Below are positions 16,176-25,059 of a stretch of 64,000 nt of DNA, in pieces. Under the pieces are notes generated by a model, which saw only the letters and a program-made list of their open reading frames with translations, was not told the DNA's origin and searched no databases. Every line of letters begins with the position of its first letter. The stretch's first letter is position 1. The stretch is from Nocardia iowensis (GTDB taxonomy: Bacteria; Actinomycetota; Actinomycetes; Mycobacteriales; Mycobacteriaceae): the NCBI RefSeq assembly GCF_019222765.1, contig NZ_CP078145.1, forward strand, positions 1,240,001 through 1,304,000, in the 5' to 3' direction. The translations under genes and the position numbers were made by a program.

Positions 16176-18059
16176 ATGTGCGGAATCGTGGGGTACGTCG
16201 GATACCGGGACGCGCTCGGCGTTGTCGTTGACGCGTTGCGCCGCATGGAATATCGCGGCTACGACTCCGCCGGTGTGGCGATCGTCGACGGCGCGGGCGC
16301 GCTTGCAGTGGAGCGCAAGGCGGGCAAGCTGGCCAATCTGGAGGCCGAACTCGCCGAAATCGGTGTGGCGAGCTTCGCGGGCATGACCGGAATGGGGCAC
16401 ACCCGGTGGGCGACGCACGGCGCGCCGACCGACCGCAACGCGCACCCGCACCGCGATCACAGCGGCAAGGTCGCGGTGGTGCACAACGGGATCATCGAGA
16501 ACTTCGCCCCGCTGCGCCGCGAGTTGGAGGACGCGGGCGTCGAGCTGAGCAGCGACACCGACACCGAGGTCGCCGTGCATCTGGTGGCTCGCGCCTACGC
16601 CGAGGGGCCGACGGCGGGCGACTTCGCGGCAAGTGCGCTCGCGGTGCTTCGTCGGCTGGAGGGGGCGTTCACGCTGGTCTTCACCCATGCCGATCACCCG
16701 GACATGATCGTCGCGGCGCGTCGCTCGACGCCGCTGGTGGTCGGCGTCGGCAAGGGCGAGATGTTTATCGCCTCGGACGTCACCGCGTTCATCGAGCACA
16801 CCCGCGAGGCCGTCGAGCTCGGGCAGGACCAAGCCGTGGTGATCACCGCGGACAACTACACGGTCACCGATTTCGCCGGCAACGACGCGGCGGCGCGGAC
16901 CCGCCCGTTCACCATCGACTGGGATCTTGCCGCTGCGGAAAAGGGCGGCCACGACTACTTCATGCTCAAGGAGATCGAGGAGCAGCCCGCCGGTGTGGCG
17001 GACACCTTGATCGGACACTTCAGCCACGACCAGGACGGTGCGGGCCGGATCGTGCTGGACGAGCAGCGGCTCGCCGATCAGGAACTGCGCGACTTCGACA
17101 AGGTCTTCGTCGTCGCCTGCGGCAGTTCCTACCATGCGGGCCTGCTCGCCAAGTACGCGATCGAGCACTGGACCAGGCTGCCCGTCGAGGTCGAGCTGGC
17201 CAGCGAATTCCGTTACCGCGACCCGGTTTTGGATCGTTCCACGTTGGTGGTGGCGATTTCCCAGTCGGGGGAGACCGCCGACACGCTCGAGGCGGTGCGC
17301 CACGCCAAGGAGCAGAAGGCGCGGGTCCTGGCGATCTGCAATACCAATGGCGCGCAGATTCCGCGTGAGTCCGACGCCGTGCTCTACACCAGGACCGGTC
17401 CGGAGATCGGCGTCGCCTCCACCAAGGCGTTCCTGGCGCAGGTGACCGCGAACTATCTGGTCGGCCTCGCCCTGGCGCAGGCGCGTGGCACCAAGTACCC
17501 GGACGAGGTGGCCCGCGAGTTCGCCGAGCTCGAGGCGATGCCGAAGCTGGTGGCACGGGTGCTCGAGACCGGTCCGCAGGTGCGCGCCATCGCACGCGAG
17601 TTGGCACATGTCCAGACGGTCCTGTTCCTCGGCCGCCACGTCGGTTATCCGGTGGCGCTGGAGGGTGCGCTCAAGCTCAAGGAGCTGGCGTACATGCATG
17701 CCGAGGGCTTCGCGGCGGGCGAGCTCAAGCACGGTCCGATCGCGCTGATCGAGGAGGGCCTGCCGGTGATCGTGGTGATGCCGTCCCCCAAGGGCCGCGC
17801 GGTGCTGCACTCCAAGCTGCTGAGCAACATTCGTGAGATCCAGGCCCGCGGTGCGCGCACCATCGTGATCGCCGAGGAAGGCGACGACACCGTCCGCCCG
17901 TTCGCCGACGACCTCATCGAAATCCCCTCCGCCCCCACCCTCTTCCAACCCCTACTCTCCACCGTCCCCCTCCAAATCTTCGCCGCCGAAGTAGCCCAAG
18001 CCCGCGGCTACGACGTAGACAAGCCCCGCAACCTCGCCAAGTCCGTCACCGTCGAATAG
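16176..18059 (+). CDS. glmS: glutamine-fructose-6-phosphate aminotransferase (isomerizing)
   Basis: A 627-residue enzyme making glucosamine-6-phosphate from fructose-6-phosphate and glutamine, the first committed step to UDP-GlcNAc. The N-terminal glutaminase begins MCGIVGYVG with the catalytic cysteine at position 2 and has RWATHGAPT and HNGIIENF. Two SIS sugar-isomerase domains follow (VACGSSYHAGLLAKYAIEHW; SQSGETADTLEA; LGRHVGYPVALEGALKLKE), and the end DVDKPRNLAKSVTVE is the typical C-terminal loop. The length is normal. No glmS ribozyme is expected or seen in the short leader. Its 3' end overlaps the convergent MFS gene by 14 bases. glmM (8385) supplies the next step. Confidence 0.97.
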   Translation: MCGIVGYVGYRDALGVVVDALRRMEYRGYDSAGVAIVDGAGALAVERKAGKLANLEAELAEIGVASFAGMTGMGHTRWATHGAPTDRNAHPHRDHSGKVAVVHNGIIENFAPLRRELEDAGVELSSDTDTEVAVHLVARAYAEGPTAGDFAASALAVLRRLEGAFTLVFTHADHPDMIVAARRSTPLVVGVGKGEMFIASDVTAFIEHTREAVELGQDQAVVITADNYTVTDFAGNDAAARTRPFTIDWDLAAAEKGGHDYFMLKEIEEQPAGVADTLIGHFSHDQDGAGRIVLDEQRLADQELRDFDKVFVVACGSSYHAGLLAKYAIEHWTRLPVEVELASEFRYRDPVLDRSTLVVAISQSGETADTLEAVRHAKEQKARVLAICNTNGAQIPRESDAVLYTRTGPEIGVASTKAFLAQVTANYLVGLALAQARGTKYPDEVAREFAELEAMPKLVARVLETGPQVRAIARELAHVQTVLFLGRHVGYPVALEGALKLKELAYMHAEGFAAGELKHGPIALIEEGLPVIVVMPSPKGRAVLHSKLLSNIREIQARGARTIVIAEEGDDTVRPFADDLIEIPSAPTLFQPLLSTVPLQIFAAEVAQARGYDVDKPRNLAKSVTVE

Positions 18060-19254
18060 CCCCCGACCGGGGCACGCTGAGCTGGCGAGCGGGACGTGGG
18101 GTTTGGGTGGGGGAGCGGCGTTCGAGGGTGCCGGACCAGGCGGCTAGGGCTAGGGCTAAGGCGACCAGGGCTACGCCGACCCAGTTGGGGGCGGTGTAGC
18201 CGAAGCCTGCGGCGATGACTGCCCCGCCTAGCCAGGCGGCGATGGCGTTGCCGAGGTTGAAGGCGCCGATGTTGACGGCGGAGGCCAGTGTCGGTGCGCC
18301 GGCGGCTTGGTCGAGGACGCGCTTTTGCAGGGGTGGGACGGTGGCGAAGCCGAGGGCGCCGATGAGGACGACGGTGATCGCTGCGGTGACCTTGTTGTGT
18401 GCGGTGAGGGTGAACAGGGCCAGCACCACGGCGAGGCCGCCGAGGCTGAGGTAGAGCATCGGCATCAGGTGGCGGTCGGCGAACTTGCCGCCGATCAGGT
18501 TGCCCGCGAAGAAGCCGAGGCCGAACAGCACGAGCAGCCAGGTGACCGAGCTGTCGGCGAAACCGGTGACCTCGGTCATCATCGGCGCGAGATAGGTGAT
18601 CGCCGCGAACACGCCGCCGAAGCCGAGCACGGTCATCGCCATCGCGAGCAGCACCTGCGGGTTCCGGAAAACGGCCAGTTCGGTGCGTAGCCGGGCGTCC
18701 TGCGGTGCGGGCTGCTCGGGCACCAGCAGTGCGACACCGATCAGGCCGATCAGGCCGACCAGCGCGACGATCAGGAAGGTGAGCCGCCAGCCGAACTGCT
18801 GGCCGAGCAGGGTGCCGAACGGCACGCCGACCATGGTGGCGACGGTAAGCCCGGTGAACATGATCGCGATCGCACCGGCGCGCCGATCCGGGCTCACCAC
18901 GGTCCCCGCGACGACCGCGCCGATGCCGAAGAACGCGCCATGGGCCAGCGAGGCCACGATCCGGCCGGTCAGCATCAACCCGAAAGTGGGTGCGACAGCG
19001 GACAATACGTTGCCCGCCACCAGGAGCAGCAGCATGCCGAGGAGCATCCGCTTGCGGGAGATCCGGGTGCCGAGCCCGGTCATCAGCGGCGCACCGACTA
19101 CAACGCCGAGCGCGTACCCGGTGACCAGCATGCCCGCGGTGGGGATGGATACCGCGTAGGTGTCGGCGATGTCGGGGAGTAATCCGACGACGACGAATTC
19201 GGTGGTGCCGATTCCGAATGCCCCGAGTGTCAGGGCGAGGAGTGCGAGCGGCAT
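18046..19254 (-). CDS. MFS transporter, DHA1 drug-efflux type
   Basis: A 402-residue membrane protein with about 12 hydrophobic helices. FGIGTTEFVVVGLLPDIA in helix 1, the loop motif GTRISRKRMLLG between helices 2 and 3, and VGAPLMTGLG are typical of the AraJ/chloramphenicol-type DHA1 family, which exports drugs or sugars by proton antiport. The start ATG 19254 has GGAGG 8 bases upstream on the coding strand; a further ATG upstream lacks one. It diverges from a MarR regulator (19393), and the shared promoter region carries the repeated ATAATTGCA, so it is probably repressed by that protein until a ligand appears. The substrate cannot be told. Confidence 0.88.
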   Translation of the reverse strand: MPLALLALTLGAFGIGTTEFVVVGLLPDIADTYAVSIPTAGMLVTGYALGVVVGAPLMTGLGTRISRKRMLLGMLLLLVAGNVLSAVAPTFGLMLTGRIVASLAHGAFFGIGAVVAGTVVSPDRRAGAIAIMFTGLTVATMVGVPFGTLLGQQFGWRLTFLIVALVGLIGLIGVALLVPEQPAPQDARLRTELAVFRNPQVLLAMAMTVLGFGGVFAAITYLAPMMTEVTGFADSSVTWLLVLFGLGFFAGNLIGGKFADRHLMPMLYLSLGGLAVVLALFTLTAHNKVTAAITVVLIGALGFATVPPLQKRVLDQAAGAPTLASAVNIGAFNLGNAIAAWLGGAVIAAGFGYTAPNWVGVALVALALALAAWSGTLERRSPTQTPRPARQLSVPRSGAIRR

Positions 19255-19302
19255 GAGGGGAGCCTCCACGTTAATGTTGCGCCTGAGCCTTACGGGCGTC
19301 CA

Positions 19303-19330
19303 CAATAATTGCAGACGCGTGATAATTGCA
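19303..19330. promoter_or_regulatory. candidate MarR operator pair
   Basis: The 9-mer ATAATTGCA occurs twice as a direct repeat (19305-19313 and 19322-19330), with a 17-base period. CAATAATTG (19303-19311) is itself an inverted repeat. These AT-rich sites stand out in GC-rich DNA and lie midway between the divergent MFS start (19254) and MarR start (19393), the expected place for a MarR dimer to control both. Confidence 0.55.
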
Positions 19331-19392
19331 AGAGCGGGCTATTGCGCTGGTCATCTATCCTGGAAGGACAATCCCTACGCGGAAGGAACGCC

Positions 19393-19884
19393 ATGACCGC
19401 GGATGCCGCGCTGACCGGCCTGGCCGATGGCTGGTACGCACTGTCACTGCTGCACGATCGGATCGAGGCGCACATCGAACGGGCCCTGCAATCCGGCCAC
19501 GATTTGAGCGTCCGCGAATACTCGCTGCTGGTCGTGCTCAGCCGTCAGCACGACGGACCCGGCGGCCACCTACGGATGAACCAGGTCGCCGAAGCCGTGG
19601 TCCTGAGCCAGAGCGCAACAACCCGTCTGGTCACCCGGATGGAAGACCGCGGCCTCCTCCAGCGCTACCTATGCCCCGACGACCGCCGCGGCATCTACAC
19701 CGACGTCACCCCGCCCGGCCTGACTCTGCTGGAACAGGCCCGCCCCACCCACGACGCCGCCCTCTCCAGCGCCCTCGGCCAAGCCGCCGCCGACCCGGAA
19801 CTGGCCCCCTTGGTAGCCGCGGTAGAAGCCCTCAACACCACCTCGGCCCGCAGCCCCCGCACCCGCCAATACCGCCCGGTCTAA
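19393..19884 (+). CDS. MarR family transcriptional regulator
   Basis: A 163-residue winged-helix regulator. The core shows the MarR pattern: LSVREYSLLVVLSR (helix before the HTH), MNQVAEAVVLSQSATTRLVT (recognition helix), MEDRGLLQRY and the wing PDDRRGIYTDVT. It should bind DNA as a dimer and release it on binding a small molecule. It starts at ATG 19393 with GGAAGG 7 bases upstream. It diverges from the MFS transporter at 18046-19254 and is the likely repressor of both genes through the sites at 19303-19330. The C-terminus ends in a disordered RSPRTRQYR tail. Two palindromic repeats follow directly after the stop. Confidence 0.92.
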   Translation: MTADAALTGLADGWYALSLLHDRIEAHIERALQSGHDLSVREYSLLVVLSRQHDGPGGHLRMNQVAEAVVLSQSATTRLVTRMEDRGLLQRYLCPDDRRGIYTDVTPPGLTLLEQARPTHDAALSSALGQAAADPELAPLVAAVEALNTTSARSPRTRQYRPV

Positions 19885-19887
19885 CAC

Positions 19888-20037
19888 CGAGCGGGACGCC
19901 ACCGAGTCCCCTTCTCGTGCTTCGCCGCCGCGGTGTCCCGTTCGCGTAAACGGCCGTCGCTTACCGGCCCGGTCTAGCGGTCGAGTGGGACGTCACTGAG
20001 TCCCTTCGCGCACTTTGCCGCTGCGATGTCCCGTTCG
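19888..20037. repeat. two tandem copies of a palindrome-ended repeat
   Basis: Copy 1 (19888-19944, 57 bp) begins CGAGCGGGAC and ends GTCCCGTTCG; copy 2 (19982-20037, 56 bp) begins CGAGTGGGAC and ends GTCCCGTTCG. The ends are inverted repeats of each other and the middles share ACYGAGTCCC. Each copy is followed by a related GGCCGTCGCTTA stretch, making a tandem unit of about 94 bp. The repeat starts 4 bases after the MarR stop and lies between two convergent genes. Related copies are at 27511-27590 and 54243-54369. Confidence 0.75.
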
Positions 20038-20104
20038 GGTAGGCCGTCGCTTAGCGGCGGGACGGACTTGGCGGTGTGCTTTCTCGGTGCCGTTGGGCGG
20101 GTTG

Positions 20105-20524
20105 CTACTGGACGGTGATGGTGCCGCGCATCTCCGGGTGGAGGGAGCAGAGGTAGCGGTAGGTGCCGGGGACGGTGAAGGTGTAGCTCCAGTCGCCCTT
20201 GTCGATGATGGGGCTGTTGAGGCCCATGGCCTTGTCGCCGATGCCTTGCACGTTGTGCGGGGCCTTGTCGCTGAAGTGCCAGGTGATGATGTCGCCGGTT
20301 TTGATGGTGACTTCGGCGGGGGAGAACTTCATGTCGCTGACATCGACGGTGACGGCGGCGGGCTTGGGGTCGCCCGCGGGCTGGGAGGTCGGGGTCGTCG
20401 GGCGCTTCGTGGTCGTCGCCGCGGGCCCGGAGTCACCGCCACCGCAGCCGGCCAGCAGCGCGGCTGCCAGCGCGAACCCGGCGACGACCGACATGGACCT
20501 GGCACGGCGTTTGACCATTGGCAT
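20105..20524 (-). CDS. cupredoxin-like (plastocyanin/azurin-type) lipoprotein
   Basis: A 139-residue exported lipoprotein: basic start, hydrophobic FALAAALLAGC with a lipobox cysteine, a Thr/Pro-rich spacer, then a blue-copper fold. Copper ligands are visible as His in DKAPHNVQG, and Cys, His and Met in YLCSLHPEMRG, the type-1 set. It should be anchored outside the membrane and carry electrons or bind copper. It diverges from nnrD/E with a 112-base gap and ends against the repeat region 19888-20037. The start is ATG 20524 or 20518; an upstream ATG at 20644 would place 40 non-signal residues before the membrane segment and is rejected. Confidence 0.88.
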   Translation of the reverse strand: MPMVKRRARSMSVVAGFALAAALLAGCGGGDSGPAATTTKRPTTPTSQPAGDPKPAAVTVDVSDMKFSPAEVTIKTGDIITWHFSDKAPHNVQGIGDKAMGLNSPIIDKGDWSYTFTVPGTYRYLCSLHPEMRGTITVQ

Positions 20525-20636
20525 GATGGCCAAGCGTAGTCTGCTGTCGTTGCGGGCCTGCGCGGCGTCATCGGCGCCGACGCGAGCCCGGCGGCGACGG
20601 ACAAGCAGTACCGAGCAACCCAGTGGAGGATCGCCC

Positions 20637-22103
20637 ATGTCCACGCAGCGGGGTTATTTCACCGCCGACGAAGTGCGCGCGGCCGAGGCCGAGCTGTTCA
20701 CCCGTGTCCCGGACGGCGTCCCCATGCAGCGTGCGGCATACGGGCTGGCCACCGTCGTCGCGGGCGAGCTGCGGGCGCGCACCGGAGGTGTCGCGGGACG
20801 CTCGGTGACCCTGCTCGTCGGATCCGGCGACAACGGTGGTGACGCGCTGTGGGCCGGGTCGATGCTGCGCCGCCGTGGAGTCGCGGTGACCGCGGTGCTG
20901 CTCAACCCGGCTCGTGCCCACGCGAAAGGGCTTGCGGCGCTGCGCAAGGCGGGCGGCCGCGTGCGCGAGGCGGGCGGCGGGCGCGAGGACATCGGGGATC
21001 CCGACTTGGTGATCGATGGCATCGTCGGCATTTCCGGCCGCGGCGCGTTACGCCCGAATGCCGCCGAACTCGTTGCGGCACTGGAAGTCCCGATCGTTGC
21101 CGCCGATTTGCCGAGTGGTGTCGATCCGGACACCGGCGCGATCACCGGGCCCGCTGTCCGCGCGGATGTCACCGTCGCGTTCGGCGCGTACAAGCCCGTG
21201 CACGCACTCGCCGCGCCGCACTGCGGTCGAATCGAGCTGGTGCCCATCGGGTTACAGCTGCCGGAGCCGAATCTGGCCGCACTGGAACCCTCTTCGATCG
21301 GCGCGGACTGGCCGGTGCCGAACGCCGCCGACGACAAGTACACCCAGGGCGTCACCGGCGTCTGCGCGGGGAGCGCCGACTATCCGGGTGCGGCGGTGCT
21401 GTGCACCGGCGCGGCTGTCGCGGCCACCTCGGGCATGGTTCGATACGCCGGAACCGGCGCTGCAGATGTGCTCGCCCACTTCCCCGAAGTCATTGCCACC
21501 GAGCATGTCTCGGAGGTAGGCCGCGTCCAGGCCTGGGTGTTCGGCCCCGGCTCGGGCACCGACGCCGACGCGCGCAAACGGCTCGTCGAGATCCTCGCCA
21601 CCGACCTGCCCGTCGTCGTGGACGCGGACGGGCTCACCATGCTCGCCGCCGATCCCGACCTGGTGCGCGGCCGCTCGGCACCGACCGTATTGACCCCGCA
21701 CGCGGGCGAATTCGCCCGGCTCACCGGAGCGGAGGTCGGCCCGGACCGGGTAGCGGCGGTCCGCTCCCTCGCCGAGGACTGGCGGCTCACCGTCCTGCTG
21801 AAGGGCCGCGCGACCCTCGTCGCCACCCCCGGTGCACCGGTACTCGTCAACGAAGCGGGCGCGTCCTGGGCCGCCACCGCGGGGGCGGGCGATGTGCTGT
21901 CCGGCATCGTCGGCGCCCTCCTGGCTGCGGGTCACGCCCCGGCCTTGGCCGCCGCGGCCGCCGCGCGGGCGCACTCGCTCGCGGCGAACCTGGCCGCCCA
22001 CGAAGACCACCCCGAGGCCGCCCCCATCTCCGCGACTCCGCTGCTCGACCACATCCGCCCCGCCATCCGCACGCTTCGCGCACTCGCCCGTCGCGACTTC
22101 TGA
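20637..22103 (+). CDS. nnrD: bifunctional NAD(P)H-hydrate epimerase / ADP-dependent dehydratase
   Basis: A 488-residue fusion that repairs hydrated NAD(P)H. The N-terminal YjeF_N epimerase domain (about 1-210) has LVGSGDNGGDALWAG and PSGVDPDTGAI. The C-terminal carbohydrate-kinase-like dehydratase domain (about 225-485) has VFGPGSGTDADA, VLTPHAGEFARL and the catalytic GAGDVLSGIVGALLAAG. The length is usual for the fused enzyme. The start ATG 20637 follows GGAGGA. In M. tuberculosis the counterpart (Rv3433c) also lies between glmS and alr. Confidence 0.95.
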   Translation: MSTQRGYFTADEVRAAEAELFTRVPDGVPMQRAAYGLATVVAGELRARTGGVAGRSVTLLVGSGDNGGDALWAGSMLRRRGVAVTAVLLNPARAHAKGLAALRKAGGRVREAGGGREDIGDPDLVIDGIVGISGRGALRPNAAELVAALEVPIVAADLPSGVDPDTGAITGPAVRADVTVAFGAYKPVHALAAPHCGRIELVPIGLQLPEPNLAALEPSSIGADWPVPNAADDKYTQGVTGVCAGSADYPGAAVLCTGAAVAATSGMVRYAGTGAADVLAHFPEVIATEHVSEVGRVQAWVFGPGSGTDADARKRLVEILATDLPVVVDADGLTMLAADPDLVRGRSAPTVLTPHAGEFARLTGAEVGPDRVAAVRSLAEDWRLTVLLKGRATLVATPGAPVLVNEAGASWAATAGAGDVLSGIVGALLAAGHAPALAAAAAARAHSLAANLAAHEDHPEAAPISATPLLDHIRPAIRTLRALARRDF

Positions 22104-22352
22104 TTCGGATCCGTCGATCGGGTTATGTGCTCGCCCGCCGAGCTGTGTCGCGGGACACCGCCGCGTCAACGCGCTGCCACCACGACATCGCCCCGCCAAT
22201 AGACTTCAGCGAAGGTAACAACTGACTTCGACAGCACATGGGTAACTCGTCGGGTACGGGCTGACTCGCAGCCCACCGCGGCACGGCCGACCGCCGACGC
22301 CACTATCGTGGCACCTGGGTCTGGCCCGAATACCCGGAGAGGCGGGGCTAGC

Positions 22353-23480
22353 GTGAAGGCGCAAGTGGAGACGGTCGTCGATTTGGCCGCCATCGCCCAC
22401 AACGTGCGGATCCTGCGGGAACACGCGGGCGACGCCGCGGTGATGGCGGTGGTCAAAGCGGACGGCTACAACCACGGTGCCGTCGAGGTCGGCAAGGCGG
22501 CGCTGGCCGCGGGGGCCGCCGAGCTGGGTGTCACCACGATCCCCGAGGCCGTGCTGCTGCGCGAGGCCGGGATCACCGCGCCGATCCTGACCTGGCTCAA
22601 CAACTCCGACGCCGATTACGCCGCCGCACTCACCGCCGACATCGAGATCGGCGTCTCCTCGCTCGCCCAGCTGCGGGCGGTGGAGGCGGCGGCCAGGAGC
22701 ACCGGCCGCACCGCGACGATCAGCCTCAAGGTGGATACCGGTCTGCACCGCAACGGTCTCACGCCGATCGAATATCCGCAGGCACTCGCTGCGCTGCGGA
22801 CCCTGGTCGACGAGCAGGCGGTGCGCTTCCGGGCGATTTTCTCCCATCTCGCCTGCGCCGACGAACCCGAGCATCCGACCAACGACGTGCAGCGCGCCCG
22901 CTTCCTGGAAGCGATCGCCACCGCCAAGGAGCACGGCCTGGAACCGGAGCTGGTGCACCTGTCCAACTCGCCCGCCACGCTGACCCGTCCCGACCTCGCC
23001 TTCGACATGGTCCGGCCCGGCATCGCGGTCTACGGGCTCACCCCGGTCCCCGACATCGACGACTTCGGACTGCGCCCGGCGATGACCTTCCAAGCTCGCG
23101 TCGCCCTGGTCAAGCAGGTGGCCGCGGGCGAAGGCGTCTCGTACGGCCACACCTGGATCGCCCCGCACGACACCACGGTCGCGCTCATCCCGGCAGGCTA
23201 TGCCGACGGTGTATTCCGTTCGCTGAGTGGACGATTCGACGTATGGCTCGGCGGAGCGCGCCGCCCCAACGTCGGCCGGGTCTGCATGGACCAGTTCGTC
23301 GTCGACCTCGGCGACAACGCCGCCGACGTCCGCGCGGGCGACCCGGCGATTTTGTTCGGCTCTGGTCCGGACGAACCCCGCGCCCAGGACTGGGCGGACC
23401 GGCTCGACACCATCCACTACGAGGTGGTCTGCTCGCCGCGCGGCAGAGCGGTCCGCCGCTACGTAGGCGGTGCCGGATGA
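22353..23480 (+). CDS. alr: alanine racemase
   Basis: A 375-residue PLP enzyme interconverting L- and D-alanine for peptidoglycan. The PLP lysine is Lys35 in [10 protein letters not shown]; the barrel shows [17 protein letters not shown] and LSNSPATL; and the second catalytic tyrosine from the C-terminal domain is in [19 protein letters not shown] and a C-terminal [15 protein letters not shown] complete the usual pattern. The start GTG 22353 gives the standard N-terminus. It overlaps the next gene by ATGA and heads an operon running to tsaD (27327). The 249 bases before it hold no gene. Confidence 0.96.
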   Translation: MKAQVETVVDLAAIAHNVRILREHAGDAAVMAVVKADGYNHGAVEVGKAALAAGAAELGVTTIPEAVLLREAGITAPILTWLNNSDADYAAALTADIEIGVSSLAQLRAVEAAARSTGRTATISLKVDTGLHRNGLTPIEYPQALAALRTLVDEQAVRFRAIFSHLACADEPEHPTNDVQRARFLEAIATAKEHGLEPELVHLSNSPATLTRPDLAFDMVRPGIAVYGLTPVPDIDDFGLRPAMTFQARVALVKQVAAGEGVSYGHTWIAPHDTTVALIPAGYADGVFRSLSGRFDVWLGGARRPNVGRVCMDQFVVDLGDNAADVRAGDPAILFGSGPDEPRAQDWADRLDTIHYEVVCSPRGRAVRRYVGGAG

Positions 23481-24565
23481 GACGCAGGCGGGTCACCGCG
23501 GTCCGTGGCGGCCTCGCCACCGCGGGCGTGGTCGGCGCCATGGCCGGGGTGCATGCCCTGCGCCGCGCCGGCGCCCGCGTGCTCTGGCCCGCCCGCCGCG
23601 ACGAATACCGGGACGAGAACTTCGATCTCATCGATCAGGACCGCTCCGGCGCGGTGCTCACCGACGACGATGTGCGCCTGGCCACCCGCGAATGCGGCCC
23701 CGAGGACGCGCCGGTCACCGTGATCTTCGTGCACGGTTTCTGCAACACCATGGAGTCCTTCCACTTTCAGCGCCGCGACCTCGAAAAGCGTTGGGGCGCA
23801 AGCGCGCGCCTGGTCCTGTTCGACCTGCGCGGCCACGGCCGCTCCGGCACGCCGGAGACGGACAGCTGCACCGTCGCCCAACTCGGCCGCGACCTCGCCG
23901 CGGTGATCACGGCGAGCGCGCCGACGGGCCGGGTGGTGCTGGTCGGCCATTCGCTGGGCGGCATGGCGGTGCTCGCCGCCGCGGCACAGTTCCCGGATCT
24001 GTTCGCGGCCCGCGTGATCGGGATAGCGCTGTTCGCCACGGCCGCCGCCGAGGTCACTGCCACGGGCATCACTCAACTACTGCGTAATCCCGTGATCGAT
24101 CGGGTCCGGATGGCTGTGCTCGCCGCGCCCGCGCTGGCCCAGGCGGGACGAACCACCGCGCGGCAGCTGATCTCGCCGATCCTGCACGTCAGCTCGTTTC
24201 ACGGCCCGGTGAGCCCCACCCTGTCCCGGTTCACCACCATGATGATCGACCGGACGCCGGTCGAGACCGTCGTGAAGTTCCTGAAAGCCATCGAGCTGCA
24301 CGATGAATCGGCCGCACTGCCCACCCTGGCGCACCTGCCCGCGCTGGTGATCGGCGGCACGCACGATCTGGTTATCCCGTTCCGCAATTCCCGCGCGCTG
24401 GCCAGGCAGCTGCCGAACAGTGAGCTGATCCGCTTCGAGGGCGCCGCGCACATGCCGCACCTGCAGTTCCCGGATATCGTCAACGACGCGCTCGACCGAT
24501 TGCTCGCGCGCACCGGCGTGATCGAACCCACCCAAGCACCCGCCTCGGAGGTGACCAGTGGCTGA
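23477..24565 (+). CDS. alpha/beta hydrolase
   Basis: A 362-residue protein with a hydrophobic N-terminal segment (about 14-28) that may anchor it, then an alpha/beta-hydrolase domain: [11 protein letters not shown] (oxyanion loop), [13 protein letters not shown], nucleophile elbow VGHSLGGMA, a late Asp in GGTHDLVIP and His in EGAAHMPHL. All catalytic residues are present. The substrate is unknown. It is wedged between alr and tsaE, with overlaps on both sides (4 and 8 bases), so it is part of the same transcript. M. tuberculosis lacks an obvious copy directly at this place as I remember it, whereas this insertion is common in nocardiae. Confidence 0.88.
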   Translation: MRRRRVTAVRGGLATAGVVGAMAGVHALRRAGARVLWPARRDEYRDENFDLIDQDRSGAVLTDDDVRLATRECGPEDAPVTVIFVHGFCNTMESFHFQRRDLEKRWGASARLVLFDLRGHGRSGTPETDSCTVAQLGRDLAAVITASAPTGRVVLVGHSLGGMAVLAAAAQFPDLFAARVIGIALFATAAAEVTATGITQLLRNPVIDRVRMAVLAAPALAQAGRTTARQLISPILHVSSFHGPVSPTLSRFTTMMIDRTPVETVVKFLKAIELHDESAALPTLAHLPALVIGGTHDLVIPFRNSRALARQLPNSELIRFEGAAHMPHLQFPDIVNDALDRLLARTGVIEPTQAPASEVTSG

Positions 24566-25004
24566 GCGGCAGCAGCGGATGCTGCCCACCGTCGCCGACA
24601 CCGAGGCACTCGGCCGCGAGCTCGCCGCCGGGCTCGGCGCCGGTGATCTCGTCGTGCTCGACGGTCCGCTCGGCGCGGGCAAGACCGCGCTCACCAGGGG
24701 CATCGCCGCAGGGCTTGGCGTGCAGGGCCGGGTCAGCTCGCCGACGTTCATCATCGCCCGCCAGCATCGGGCCGGCGAGCGCGACGGCGCGGTGCCGCTG
24801 GTGCACGTGGACGCCTACCGGCTCGGTGGCGACCTGGACGAGCTGGACGCCCTCGACCTGGACACGGATCTGCATCAAGCGGTGGTCGTGGTGGAGTGGG
24901 GCCGCGGGGTGGTGGAACACCTGACCGATCGCCATCTGCGGGTGCTGCTGTCGCGCGAACCCGATTCGGAGGTGCGCACCGCCGAATGGGAATGGGTGGA
25001 TTAA
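24558..25004 (+). CDS. tsaE: tRNA t6A biosynthesis ATPase TsaE
   Basis: A 148-residue P-loop protein: Walker A GPLGAGKTALTRGIA, SSPTFIIARQH (switch), HVDAYRLGG and VVVVEWGRGV. It binds TsaB-TsaD and its ATPase cycle resets the complex that puts threonylcarbamoyl on A37 of ANN-decoding tRNAs. It starts with GTG inside the end of the hydrolase gene. tsaB follows after 55 bases, and tsaD closes the operon, so all partners except TsaC are here. Confidence 0.95.
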   Translation: MAERQQRMLPTVADTEALGRELAAGLGAGDLVVLDGPLGAGKTALTRGIAAGLGVQGRVSSPTFIIARQHRAGERDGAVPLVHVDAYRLGGDLDELDALDLDTDLHQAVVVVEWGRGVVEHLTDRHLRVLLSREPDSEVRTAEWEWVD

Positions 25005-25059
25005 CTACCAGGTAGCTCCGCACCGACGGCAGCTACCAACCGGTATCGTTGGGTCAATC

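Noticed and set aside
16139..16176. glmS ribozyme
   Set aside because: The leader is only 36 bases and the ribozyme is known from Firmicutes; no matching fold.
16140..17948. Minus-strand open frame of about 600 codons joined to the hydrolase gene
   Set aside because: It lies entirely opposite glmS, whose motifs are clear; the long frame reflects the high GC third positions. The hydrolase is started at 16139 instead.
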